Shown: one piece after another, positions 46,358 through 55,830 of the stretch
How positions within the stretch are numbered: the stretch's first letter is position 1
Layout: every line of letters starts with the position of its first letter
DNA from: Dehalococcoidia bacterium
Lineage (GTDB): Bacteria > Chloroflexota > Dehalococcoidia > Bin125
Reading direction: 5' to 3'
Assembly: GCA_022826965.1 (NCBI GenBank)
Contig: JAJDTU010000005.1
Span: 434,001 to 498,000, forward strand
Length of the DNA stretch: 64,000 nucleotides
Program-made: the position numbers and the translations under genes
Notes under the pieces: model-generated
Databases searched by the model: none
What the model saw: the letters and a program-made list of their open reading frames with translations, nothing else
What the model was told of the DNA's origin: nothing

Positions 46358-47139
46358 CGGCCCAGCAACTCTCGCGCCTTGGCGGGTGGATTGGCGGCTG
46401 AGGACAGCGCTTCGCCGATCAGGACCGCATTCACGCCGCAATCCTCCATCCGCTTCATGTCGTCCCGGGTTCGCACGCCGCTCGCGGCGACGACGGGAAT
46501 CGAGTCCGGGATGGATCGACGGAGTCGTTCCGTCGTGCCGAGATCCTCTTCAAATGTATGCAGGTCGCGGTTGTTGATCCCGATTGCTCGGGCTCCGGCA
46601 TCGAGTGCTATGGAGGTTTCCATCTCGTCAGTCACTTCGACGAACGCCGTCAGTCGGTATTGCTCGCCGGCGAGCGACAGTTCCCTCAGCTCGGATGCCC
46701 CCAGCGTCTTGGCGATCAGCAGGTAGGCGTCCGCTCCCAGGGCTGCCGCTTCGGCGACCTGGTACGGGTCGACATGGAACTCCTTGCGCAGTAGCGGAAT
46801 GGCGCTGTCGGCGAGCGCGGTGACGGCGGCGCAGAGATCGTCGTCGGTGGCGAAGAACGCGGGCGCGGTCAGGACTGAAACGGCAACCGCTCCGATATCT
46901 CGATAGGTCCGAGCCAAATCGGCGGGCACCAGATCGGGCGCGAATAGCCCCTTTGAGGGGGAGCCGCGCTTGATCTCGGCGATCAGGCCCACGCCGGGCT
47001 GGTTCAGTGCGTTGATGAAGCTGTTGCGTTCAGTTCGCAGGCCGGCCGCGCGCTCGAGATCCTCGATCGGAGTCTGCCGCTTGCGCTCAGCGACGGAGGA
47101 CCGCGTGTCGGCGACGATGCCTTCGAGCACTGAGGGCAT
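46354..47139 (-). CDS. trpC: indole-3-glycerol phosphate synthase
   Basis: 261 aa. Closes CdRP to indole-3-glycerol phosphate. Key loops: IAEIKRGSPSKG, LRKEFHVDPYQVAEAAALGADAYLLI, FVEVTDEME and GINNRDLHTFE; the C-terminal ASGVRTRDDMKRM and VLIGEAL close the barrel. It shares a base with the trpD stop. Standalone, not fused to trpF. Confidence 0.95.
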   Translation of the reverse strand: MPSVLEGIVADTRSSVAERKRQTPIEDLERAAGLRTERNSFINALNQPGVGLIAEIKRGSPSKGLFAPDLVPADLARTYRDIGAVAVSVLTAPAFFATDDDLCAAVTALADSAIPLLRKEFHVDPYQVAEAAALGADAYLLIAKTLGASELRELSLAGEQYRLTAFVEVTDEMETSIALDAGARAIGINNRDLHTFEEDLGTTERLRRSIPDSIPVVAASGVRTRDDMKRMEDCGVNAVLIGEALSSAANPPAKARELLGR

Positions 47140-48195
47140 TATGTCGCCTCAGTTGCTTCGGTTGGATCGGCGATCGCCTGCGAGCGGTTGACCCAGAGTT
47201 CGAGCTTGCGCAGGGCGCGCTGGTCGTCGATGCACTCCGCCGCGCGGCTGACGCCTTCAGCGAACGTGGGGACCTCTTCGGCCGCGAGCAGGCCGGCGGC
47301 GGCGTTGAGCGTGACGAAGCCCGTGAGTGCGGAGGTCTTGCCGCCCAGCACTTCGCGCATCATGGACGCTGATTGCTCGGCTGTCTCGCCGCCGCGCACG
47401 GCTGCGAGGGCCACGGGTCGGATCTGGAAGTCTTGGGGTGTAACGGTGAACTCGGTCAACTCGTCGCCGTCGACTTGCCAGCAGGTGGTCTCGCTTGCGG
47501 GGGATACTTCATCGAGTCCCTCGTGGCCGTGGACCACGAGTCCGCGACGAACGCCGAGGCGGCCCAGTGCGGTGGCCATCAGAGGACCGAGCTCGGGGCG
47601 GGCGACGCCGATCAGCTGGTGCGTCGCCCGCGCGGGGTTGGTCAGCGGGCCGAGGATGTTGAACACGGTTCGGATGCCGATCCGTCGACGGATCGGCGCG
47701 ACGAAGCGCATGGCCGGATGAAAGGCCTGTGCGAAGAGGAAGCCGAATCCGACTTCGCGAATCAGACGCGCAGCCTGATCGGGGCTGACACTGATTTGCC
47801 CGCCTAGCGCTTCGAGCACATCGGCGCTGCCGACGCTTGAGGACATCGCTCGATTTCCGTGCTTGGCAACGGGCACTCCGCATCCGGCGAGCACGAACGC
47901 AGCCGCCGTCGACGAGTTGAAGGTGTGTTTGCCCGAACCGCCGGTCCCGGCGGTGTCGGCCAACCGGGGGAGGGCGGACAGGTTGACTCGGAGCGCGTGC
48001 TCGCGCATCGCGCGGGCCAGGCCGACCACTTCGTCGACCGACTCGCCCTTCGTGCGTAGGCCGGTGAGCAGGGCAGCGGCCTGGATTTCATCGGCCTCGC
48101 CCGACATGAGCGCGTTCATCGCCGCCGACGCTTCGGCATCGCTCAGGCTGCGGCCTTCGTCGATGACGGCCGTCAGCGCCGGTCCCAGGTCAGCA

Positions 48196-48215
<20 letters not shown>
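47139..48215 (-). CDS. trpD: anthranilate phosphoribosyltransferase
   Basis: 358 aa from ATG 48215, which lies inside the end of trpG (20-nt overlap). Adds PRPP ribose phosphate to anthranilate. PRPP-binding glycine loop GTGGSGKHTFNSSTAAAFV, the VAKHGNRAMSSSVGSAD motif and HPAMRFVAPIRRRIGIRTVFN are all present. The last 10 residues are an Ala/Thr tail. Normal length for TrpD without fusion to TrpG. Confidence 0.95.
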
Positions 48216-48793
<578 letters not shown>

Positions 48794-48804
<11 letters not shown>

Positions 48805-49600
48805 CGTTGCCCTCCTCGCGTTCGCGGAGCACGCGGCGCATAGTGCGGAAGCCCTCGACGGCGCGGGGGAAGCCGCAGTAGGGGGCAGCGGTCGCCATGA
48901 CGCCCTCCAGTTCTGTTTCGGTGACGCCGTGGTTGAGGGCGCCGGGGATATGGAACTGGAGCTCCTCAGTCTTGTTCAATGCCACGAGAATTGAGACCAC
49001 GACCAGTGAGCGGTCGCGACGCGAGAGCTGCGAACGCGACCACAGGTCGCCGAAGGCGAACTCGAAGGCGAGCTTGCCGACCGGGCCGATCCGCTCCATG
49101 CCGGCCAGTGCTTCGGCGGGATCCTGCGCTTCCTCGCGTCCGTTGAGCGTGCGCATCACGTCGACGGCGTCGCGGTGGCGCTGGTCGTCGTCTTTGTATT
49201 CGGCAGGCGGAATTAAGTAGGGCTTGCCATCGGCCTCACCCCACATGTTGACGAGCACGTTGATCATCTCGTTGCCGGCCGGGAATCCTGAGTAGCCGGC
49301 GATTTGCAGCGCGACCTCGGTCATTTCTTCGCGTGTGACGCCGTTGGCCGGGCCGAACGAGGCGTGGAACTGGACTGCTTGCAGGCGCTCGAGCGCGCCC
49401 AGCATGGCCAACGCGACGATGTTGCGGTCGCGCCGGGATAGCTCGTCGCCCTGCCAAACCTGGCCGAAGATGTAGTCGACGACATAGCTGCCGAATGCGC
49501 CGGTTCGTTGCTCGGCGGCGGAAGCGAAGCCGACCGGCTGCCCGGTCATTTCGGCCAGCAACTCACTGCCTGCTTTGCGTCGTTCTGCGTGAGTCGCCAT
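48794..49600 (-). CDS. protein with two carboxymuconolactone decarboxylase (CMD) domains
   Basis: 268 aa from ATG 49600 (GAGGAACTGAG upstream); longer frames are not supported. The two halves are homologous: DYIFGQVWQGDELSRRDRNIVAL with ALQIAGYSGFP in the first, and FAFGDLWSRSQLSRRDRSLVVVS with APYCGFPRAV in the second. This is the tandem layout of carboxymuconolactone decarboxylase relatives. No AhpD-type CxxC thiol motif is seen. The last 11 nt overlap trpG, so it is in the trp operon; the role there is unknown. Confidence 0.82.
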
Positions 49601-49650
49601 CTCAGTTCCTCGTTTCCGCGCGTCTCTCGTTGGCGCGCATTCTAGGTAGG

Positions 49651-50925
49651 TCAGCCGGCTTGGCCGCGCAGCCGCTGGAGGATGCGGGCCGCGTCGGTGG
49701 CGCGGGGGAGGCCACAGAATGCGGACGCGATGGCAATGACGCCGTCGAGCTCGTCCCAGCTGCAGCCCAGTCGACTTGCAGTTCGCAGATCGGATTCCAG
49801 TTCGGGTTCGCGGCCCGCTGATAGATGCATCGCGAGGACCGCCAAGGCGCGATCCCTGTGGGATAGCTGGTCGCGGCTCCACACGTCACCCCAGGCCCAG
49901 TCGACGGTGAGGCGACCCACGGAGCCGAGTTGGCCCTGGGCATCTTCGGCGATGCTCTGTGCATCTGCGTGCCGGCCCAGTAGAGCCGAAGCGATGTCTG
50001 CCGCATCCTGTCGGCGTTGCTCATCGTCCTTGCCCGTTGCGGCATTGGGCTGGTACGGCGTGCCGGACTCTCTCCAGTCGGACAAGACCCGCGTCAGCGC
50101 GAGATTCGCATACGGGAACCCGCACTCGACCGCGAGTTGGACGCAGACCTCGACGATCTCTTCGCGCCTCAGTCCGTTGCGCAGTCCGATCGAGGCGTTG
50201 AACGCGAATCCGTCGATCTGCATCAACGCGCCCGCCGCCGACATCGCGGCCAAGCTCCGATCGCGTCCTGAGAGCTGGCCGTCTTGCCAGATGTCTCCCC
50301 AAATGTGATCGACGAGGTACGAGCCGAACGGCCCCATGCGGGACTCGATCGCCTCCGCGAACCCGACCTGACCGGTGAGTTCGGAGAGAATCGCGTCGCC
50401 GGCCGCACGCCGTTCAACGTGTACTCGATTGGGAACGGCGTGAGACGGTGTTGGAGCCGACTCTGCGAAGAGGTCGTCGAGGGTTGAGTCCAGGTCGAAG
50501 TCCCAGCCGGACTCGCGGCGTTGGACGACCGTTGACAGCAACTCGGCCTGCGGCTCGGGCAGCTCTGCCACGGCGGAGGACACGTCCCACCACTCCATCG
50601 CGTCGAATGGATTCGTTTCGTCGTCGGGCGCGCCGTCGAGTGACTGTTCGACTGTGACCAGGTACACGTTGTGCACGGTGTGTCGTCCGCTGGACGGCTC
50701 TTCGCCGTAGACGGTGTGCGCGTAGGCGGCGCGGACGCGCTGGCGCAGCAGGTGCTCGAAGAGACGAGGGACCGTGTCGTCGGGTTCCTCGTCGAGCGGG
50801 GTGACATCGCCGGGCAGCCACCATTGGCCCGGCCAGAGCGACTCGTGCGCCCGCCGGCGCAGCAGCATGACGCGGCCTTCGTCGTCGAGTACGACGCCGT
50901 AGCCGATGATCAGCGACTCGGGCAT
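49651..50925 (-). CDS. Nudix-like domain fused to two CMD domains
   Basis: 424 aa. Residues about 1-130 look like a Nudix fold (GYGVVLDDEGRVMLLRRR, WWLPGDVTP), but the Nudix box reads R-L-F-E-H-L-L where active enzymes have R-E-U-x-E-E, so hydrolase activity is doubtful. Residues about 175-424 are two CMD domains (DHIWGDIWQDGQLSGRDRSLAAM, DWAWGDVWSRDQLSHRDRALAVL) similar to the next gene. It shares a base with the trpE stop. I know no characterised precedent for this fusion in a trp operon. Confidence 0.75.
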   Translation of the reverse strand: MPESLIIGYGVVLDDEGRVMLLRRRAHESLWPGQWWLPGDVTPLDEEPDDTVPRLFEHLLRQRVRAAYAHTVYGEEPSSGRHTVHNVYLVTVEQSLDGAPDDETNPFDAMEWWDVSSAVAELPEPQAELLSTVVQRRESGWDFDLDSTLDDLFAESAPTPSHAVPNRVHVERRAAGDAILSELTGQVGFAEAIESRMGPFGSYLVDHIWGDIWQDGQLSGRDRSLAAMSAAGALMQIDGFAFNASIGLRNGLRREEIVEVCVQLAVECGFPYANLALTRVLSDWRESGTPYQPNAATGKDDEQRRQDAADIASALLGRHADAQSIAEDAQGQLGSVGRLTVDWAWGDVWSRDQLSHRDRALAVLAMHLSAGREPELESDLRTASRLGCSWDELDGVIAIASAFCGLPRATDAARILQRLRGQAG

Positions 50926-52433
50926 CAGTAGCCCCGGACTCCACCGTCGGCCGCACCGGCGCGCGAGCGCTCTTCGGCCAGGTCGAGGGCGGTGAACATG
51001 CCCATCGCCTTGTTCACGGTCTCGTCGAACTCGTTGGTCGGCCTCGAGTCGAAGACGATGCCGCCGCCGGCCTGCACCGAGGCGACGCCGTCCTGCATGA
51101 TGATCGTGCGAATCGTGATCGCGGTCTCCATGTTGCCGCCGAAGCCGAAGTAGCCCAGCGCTCCGGCGTATGGGCCGCGCTGGTCTTCCTCCAGCTCAGA
51201 GATGATCTCCATGGCGCGAATCTTGGGCGCGCCGGAGACCGTGCCGGCGGGGAATGTCGCGCGGACGGCGTCGAAGGATGTGGCGCCTTCAGCGAGGTCG
51301 GCTTCGACGTGCGAGACGAGGTGCATGACATGGCTGTAGCGCTCGACGTCGAGCTCCTGGGTCACGCGAACGGTGCCCGGCCTGGCGACGCGGCCGATGT
51401 CGTTGCGGCCGAGGTCGAGCAGCATCACGTGTTCCGCGATCTCCTTCTCGTCGGCGCGGAGTTCGGCCTCGAGCTCGGCGTCTTCCTCGTCGCTGAAGCC
51501 ACGGCGTCGCGTTCCCGCGATCGGATGGGTTGAGACCTTGCCCTCCTCGACGATGACGAGCAGCTCCGGCGAGGTGCCGACGATCTGGTGGTCTTCCATC
51601 TCGAGGTAGTAGGTGTAGGGCGAGGGATTCACGGTGCGCAGCGTGCGGTAGACGTTGAAGGGATGGACGAAGGTCTCGCGCGAGAATCGCTGCGAGTAGA
51701 CGCACTGGATGATGTCGCCGGCGATCACGTAGTCGATGATCTGCTTGATGTCGGAGAAGTAGGCCTCGCGCTCCATGTTGGAGCGGATCGCGCTCGAGTG
51801 ACCGAGTGGCTCGGGCGCGTCGCCGGGGGGGATCGGTGGTCCCGACTGCAGGCGCTCAACGAGTTCGTTGATGCGGAACTCGGCGGCGCGGTAGGCGGAC
51901 TCGACATCGCCGTCGAGCCGGGCGTGGGTGACGACCTTGATGACGTGCTTGAGGTGATCGAAGAGCAGCACGGTATCGACGAACTGGAAGAGCGCCTCGG
52001 GGAGACCGTGCGGATCGTGGTGCGCCGGTTGGACTCGCGGCTCGAAGTGTCGGATCGACTCGTATGACAGGTATCCGACGGCTCCGCCGTGGAAGGGCGG
52101 GAGATCGGGATTGGCGACGAGGTCGAAGCGGTCCAGCTCGGCCTCGACCTCTTTGAGGGGGTCGATGTCGCCGCCGGCCGGCGCGCGGAAGATGCGGTAC
52201 GGCTCGGTGCCGATGAAGGAGTAGCGGCTGGGGCGCTCGCCGCCTTCGACTGATTCGAGCAGGAAGGAGTAGGCCCCGCGCTTCACCTTGAGGAATGCGG
52301 AGACGGGGGTTTCGAGATCGGCGAGGACCTCGCGGTAGATCGCGGCGTAGTTGCCCGCGCGCGACGCGTGCGCGTCGGCGGCGAGCTGTTTGAATTCGTC
52401 AAGGCTGGGGGTGAGTTCGCCGGTCAACGGCAT
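50925..52433 (-). CDS. trpE: anthranilate synthase component I
   Basis: 502 aa from ATG 52433; a longer frame to 52586 is rejected because it lies in the leader region. Converts chorismate to anthranilate with TrpG. The tryptophan feedback-site motif LLES is present (SFLLESVEGG), followed by the catalytic C-terminal half with GTRRRG, ELRADEKEIAEHVMLLDLGRNDIGR and FPAGTVSGAPKIRAMEII. Intact feedback motif suggests normal Trp inhibition. Confidence 0.95.
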   Translation of the reverse strand: MPLTGELTPSLDEFKQLAADAHASRAGNYAAIYREVLADLETPVSAFLKVKRGAYSFLLESVEGGERPSRYSFIGTEPYRIFRAPAGGDIDPLKEVEAELDRFDLVANPDLPPFHGGAVGYLSYESIRHFEPRVQPAHHDPHGLPEALFQFVDTVLLFDHLKHVIKVVTHARLDGDVESAYRAAEFRINELVERLQSGPPIPPGDAPEPLGHSSAIRSNMEREAYFSDIKQIIDYVIAGDIIQCVYSQRFSRETFVHPFNVYRTLRTVNPSPYTYYLEMEDHQIVGTSPELLVIVEEGKVSTHPIAGTRRRGFSDEEDAELEAELRADEKEIAEHVMLLDLGRNDIGRVARPGTVRVTQELDVERYSHVMHLVSHVEADLAEGATSFDAVRATFPAGTVSGAPKIRAMEIISELEEDQRGPYAGALGYFGFGGNMETAITIRTIIMQDGVASVQAGGGIVFDSRPTNEFDETVNKAMGMFTALDLAEERSRAGAADGGVRGY

Positions 52434-52463
52434 GGGAACAGGCTCCTGGGTTGGACGCGGTCG

Positions 52464-52478
52464 TGGCGTTGGACGCCA
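52464..52478 (-). promoter_or_regulatory. hairpin and direct repeats in the trpE leader
   Basis: TGGCGT and ACGCCA form a perfect 6-bp stem with a 3-nt loop ending 31 nt upstream of trpE. GTTGGACGC occurs twice (52450-52458 and 52468-52476, plus strand). It may take part in control of trpE; no T-run is present. Confidence 0.35.
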
Positions 52479-52503
52479 GACGACATCGCGTCGGCGGGAC
52501 GAC

Positions 52504-52605
52504 TTAGTGTCGGCCTCGCCAGACCCCCTGGCCGCCCGACGTGTGGCAGAGCGCGGACGGACGCCGGTGCGTCCCTGTCTCGACACTGGACCACTTGGCG
52601 GACAT
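52504..52605 (-). CDS. possible trp leader peptide
   Basis: 33 codons between ATG 52605 and TAA 52504, preceded by CAGGAGCAGGAG 6-7 nt upstream, the best Shine-Dalgarno of the region. It begins MSAKWSSVE and ends VWRGRH, with Trp at positions 5 and 29. Lying 70 nt before trpE, it could be a regulatory leader, but Trp codons are not tandem as in classic attenuators. An unconserved chance frame is a real alternative. Confidence 0.3.
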   Translation of the reverse strand: MSAKWSSVETGTHRRPSALCHTSGGQGVWRGRH

Positions 52606-52674
52606 CTTGAACTCCTGCTCCTGATCGAATCGTAGGGGAGTTGCAGGCGATGTCAATGGTCGGGGGCGACAGAG

Positions 52675-53349
52675 TCAGCGAACCGCGTCGCCGTCTGCGG
52701 CGCGCGCACTGCCCCCTCCGCCCCTCCGGGGCACCTCCCCCAGAGGGGGAGGTCTTCGTCTCGCTCGTCTGGCGGAGATGGCGTTCACAAGCTCCTGGGC
52801 GGCGTTGTGGTGGGCCGCGTCTTCGTTGACGATGACCAGGTCGAAGCGGTCTGCTTCGGCCATTTCGGCTTCGGCCTCGGCCAGGCGGGCGGCGATCTCG
52901 GTGTCGGTTTCGGCGTCGCGTGAGCGCATGCGCCGTTCGAGCGACTCGATGTCGGGGGCGGTGATGAAGACGAGCAGCGGATCGTCGAGGTTCGTTCTCA
53001 GGGTGCGCGCACCTTCGACGTCGGTGCGCAGGATCACGGTGCGACCCTGGGCGAGCAGCTCGTTGACGGCGGCGCGCGGGACTCCGCTGCGGTGGCCGTA
53101 GGACATGACGTGTTCGAGGAAGGCATCCGCGGCCACCCAGCGCTCGAACTCCTCATCGGTCAGGAAGACGTGGTGCACGCCGTCGACCTCGCCCGGGCGC
53201 GGCGCTCTCGTCTTCGCCGTAGCCACCTTGGCAAGGGAATCGTCTAGCGCCATGGCCTCGTTGATGACCGTGTCTTTGCCGGCGCCCGAGGGTCCGGAGA
53301 TCACGACCACGAGCGGGGGTGGTTCAGGCTGGGACTCAGACCGGGACAT
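52675..53349 (-). CDS. gmk: guanylate kinase with repeat-derived C-terminal tail
   Basis: 224 aa. Phosphorylates GMP to GDP. The P-loop is SGPSGAGKDTVI, followed by TAKTRAPRPGEVDGVHHVFLT, the GMP-binding region, ILRTDVEGARTLR and the lid RMRSRDAETDTEIAARL. Residues from about 200 (RRARRRPPPLGEVPRRGGG...) are not part of the fold: they are translated from the double-hairpin repeat at 52712-52753. The start overlaps aroA by 14 nt. Confidence 0.92.
   Translation of the reverse strand: MSRSESQPEPPPLVVVISGPSGAGKDTVINEAMALDDSLAKVATAKTRAPRPGEVDGVHHVFLTDEEFERWVAADAFLEHVMSYGHRSGVPRAAVNELLAQGRTVILRTDVEGARTLRTNLDDPLLVFITAPDIESLERRMRSRDAETDTEIAARLAEAEAEMAEADRFDLVIVNEDAAHHNAAQELVNAISARRARRRPPPLGEVPRRGGGGSARAADGDAVR
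52712..52753. repeat. double-hairpin repeat element, copy in gmk 3' end
   Basis: Small hairpin GCCCC-TCC-GGGGC (52720-52732) followed by ACCTCCCCC-AGA-GGGGGAGGT (52733-52753), preceded by CCCCCTCC. The same order of a CCCCCTC lead, small hairpin and C-run hairpin occurs at 58408-58460 and 61611-61663. It is translated as the gmk tail. Confidence 0.75.
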
Positions 53350-54637
53350 GACGCAATCGGTCGAGGTCGCGCCAGAAGGTTGGGTAGGAGATGTCGACGG
53401 CGGACGCGCGACGGATCGTGGTCGGCCCGAACTCGGGCTGGGCGGCCATTGCGGCGACGGCGGCAGCCATCGCCAACCTGTGATCGCCGTGGGAATCGAC
53501 GGTTGCGCCGTGCAACTGTCCGCCGACGATCCGCATCCCGTCGGACCAGTCGGCGACCTTCACGCCCATTGCACGCAGCATCTCCGTCGTGGTCGCGATG
53601 CGGTCCGATTCCTTGACCCGCAGTTCCGCTGCGTCGTGGATCTCGGTCTCGCCGTAGGCAACAGCCGCCGCTACCGCGAGCGTCGGCAGCTCATCTAACG
53701 CTCTCACGATGAGATCACCGTCGATCCTGGTGCAGTGCAGGAAGGAGCCTGTGACCGTGATGTCGGCGACCGGCTCGCCCGACATTTCGCGCAGGTTGCG
53801 CAAATCGACCATCGCACCCATCGATCGGAGGATGTCGACGACGACTCTGCGCCGGGGATTGATGCCCACGTTGGGCAGGGTGATTCGCGAACCAGGGATC
53901 ATGGCGGCCGCGATCATCCAAAATGCTGCCGCGCTGATGTCGCCGGGTACGTCCACGTCTTGAGGCTGCAGTTCCGCACCGGGGTTTAGACGTATCGAGC
54001 CGCGAGCGATGTCGATATCCGCACCCATCGAGGCCAGCATGCGCTCGGTGTGATCTCGGGACGGACCGGGCTCGACGATCCGGCTTGGCTGGCCGGCACG
54101 TAAGGCGGCAAAGATGATGCAGCTTTTGACCTGCGCGCTGGCCATCGGAATCGCGGCATCGAATCCGTTCAACTCTGCCCCGGAGCCATCGATCCAGAAT
54201 GGCGCCGTTTCATTGTCGGATACGGCTGCGCCCATGGAGGCGAGGGGGTCGAGAACGCGGCGCATTGGACGCTGGCGCAGCGATTCATCGCCGTCGAAGT
54301 GACTGCGGAAGGGCAGGCCGGCGGCGACCCCGCTGAGTAGGCGGATCGATGTGCCGCTGTTGCCGCAATCGAGCACGCCCGGTGCGGGTCGGAATCCGTC
54401 CTGACCAGGACTGCGCACGATGACGGTGTCACCGTGCTCCTCGAACTCCACTCCCCACTGACGCAGACAGGCCATCGTCGAACGACAATCGGCGCTGTCG
54501 AGCAGGCCTCGAATTTGCGCTTCGCCCTCGGCGAGCGCGTTGCAGATCAAGGCTCGGTGGGAGATTGACTTGTCTCCGGGCACGCGCAACTCGCCGCGCA
54601 AGGGACCACCCGGATCGACGGTGATCTCCGACGCCAT
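53336..54637 (-). CDS. aroA: 5-enolpyruvylshikimate-3-phosphate synthase
   Basis: 433 aa. Adds enolpyruvate from PEP to shikimate 3-phosphate. Key segments: LRVPGDKSISHRALI, DCGNSGTSIRLLSG (PEP loop, of the GNSGT type rather than GNAGT), DGDESLRQRPM, the RSRD-type catalytic GPSRDHTERML and the late KESDRIATTTEMLRAMG plus DHRLAMA. It ends 4 nt... that is, starts 3 nt after the tyrA stop and overlaps gmk by 14 nt. Confidence 0.96.
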   Translation of the reverse strand: MASEITVDPGGPLRGELRVPGDKSISHRALICNALAEGEAQIRGLLDSADCRSTMACLRQWGVEFEEHGDTVIVRSPGQDGFRPAPGVLDCGNSGTSIRLLSGVAAGLPFRSHFDGDESLRQRPMRRVLDPLASMGAAVSDNETAPFWIDGSGAELNGFDAAIPMASAQVKSCIIFAALRAGQPSRIVEPGPSRDHTERMLASMGADIDIARGSIRLNPGAELQPQDVDVPGDISAAAFWMIAAAMIPGSRITLPNVGINPRRRVVVDILRSMGAMVDLRNLREMSGEPVADITVTGSFLHCTRIDGDLIVRALDELPTLAVAAAVAYGETEIHDAAELRVKESDRIATTTEMLRAMGVKVADWSDGMRIVGGQLHGATVDSHGDHRLAMAAAVAAMAAQPEFGPTTIRRASAVDISYPTFWRDLDRLRHVPV

Positions 54638-54640
54638 TGG

Positions 54641-55669
54641 CTATCCCCGTCCCCAGCGGCGCCCGCGCGCTTCTCGCTCTTTCTCCTTTTCATCGGTCCG
54701 CTTGGTCATCTGGCGAACCTTGTCGTAGAGGCGGGGACTGATCAGCAGGGCGGCCATCTGCGAGGTGGCGTCGGGGATGTCGGGCTGCGCGCCGGCATCG
54801 GGGTCGAGGTCGTCGCCGCCGAGGAACTTGGCGTGGTTGATTTGCGCGCTGGAGTACTCGCGGAAGAGGTCTTCCTCCTCTTCGTCCAGCAGATTGCGGA
54901 CGCGGTTGAGTTCGAGGACGTAGCGATCGATCCAGTGCTTGATCTGCTCGCGGTTGGTGAAGGCGATTTCGGTGGTCATGCTGGGGTCGCCGGAGTTGAA
55001 GGCGGTCATGGTGCGGAAGGTCTCGCCGGCGGCGCGGCCGAAGTCGGGCCAGCCGTCGGAGCTGCGCAGCATGGTAAACATCGCGTAGGACGCGAGCAGC
55101 GGGAGATGCGAGACGCCGGCCATGACGAAGTCGTGCTCCTCGGGGTCGAGGAAGTGAGGCGTTGCGCCTAGCTCGCGGACCATGCCGAGCACCGACTTGA
55201 CGGCGCTGTCGGAGGCGCTGGGCGCGGGACTGACGAACCAACGTTTGCCCTGGAAGAGGTCGGCGCTGGCGTTGTCGATGCCGAAGGCGGAGGCGTCGCC
55301 GGCCATGGGATGGCCGCCGATGAAGGAGACGCCCCTGGGCAGATGCTGGTCGGCCCAGTCGCCGACCTTGACCTTGGAGGCGGCGGTGTCGGTGACCGCT
55401 GCGCCGCGGCCCAGACTCGGGGCGATCTCCGCCAGCAACTCAGATGTGGCGGCCGGCGGCGTGGCGAGGATGACGAGGCCAGCGCCGTCGACGGCCTCGC
55501 GCGGGCTTCCGACGATCTGGTCGACGGCGTCCTGCTTGTTGGCGGCGTTTCGCGCGGCTCGCCAATCGTCGAAGCCGACAATCTCGGTGTCTCGCAGCCT
55601 GGCCGCACGCAGGCCCATGCCGATGGAGCCTCCGATGTAGCCCAGCCCGATAATCGCAATGCGCGCCAC
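54641..55669 (-). CDS. tyrA: prephenate dehydrogenase
   Basis: 342 aa from GTG 55669, chosen because AGGAGG lies 5 nt upstream; GTG 55675 would leave no spacing. Oxidises prephenate to 4-hydroxyphenylpyruvate. The NAD site is IIGLGYIGGSIGMGLRAA, then ATPPAATSELL, TDTAASKV and FIGGHPMAGD; helical dimerisation domain from about residue 180 has MAGVSHLPLLASYAMF. The C-terminal tail from about residue 300 is extra and highly charged. No ACT domain is seen. Confidence 0.94.
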   Translation of the reverse strand: MARIAIIGLGYIGGSIGMGLRAARLRDTEIVGFDDWRAARNAANKQDAVDQIVGSPREAVDGAGLVILATPPAATSELLAEIAPSLGRGAAVTDTAASKVKVGDWADQHLPRGVSFIGGHPMAGDASAFGIDNASADLFQGKRWFVSPAPSASDSAVKSVLGMVRELGATPHFLDPEEHDFVMAGVSHLPLLASYAMFTMLRSSDGWPDFGRAAGETFRTMTAFNSGDPSMTTEIAFTNREQIKHWIDRYVLELNRVRNLLDEEEEDLFREYSSAQINHAKFLGGDDLDPDAGAQPDIPDATSQMAALLISPRLYDKVRQMTKRTDEKEKEREARGRRWGRG

Positions 55670-55775
55670 GCGCACCTCCTGTCCGCGTCCCGGTTCGTCT
55701 TCCGGTCGTTCACCCGATGCTGCTCACAGTATCGCAGCGTTGGGCAGTGAACGCCCGTGATAGAGTCGGAACGCG

Positions 55776-55803
55776 TGACGGCGCTTGACGGCGCTTGACG
55801 GCG
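55776..55803. repeat. 10-bp tandem repeat upstream of the transglycosylase gene
   Basis: TGACGGCGCT is repeated exactly at 55776 and 55786, followed by TGACGGCG at 55796. The run lies in the 161-nt gap between the divergent tyrA and transglycosylase starts, 28 nt before the latter. Confidence 0.65.
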
Positions 55804-55830
55804 TGCGGCTCGGGCGGGGCCGACGGGACG

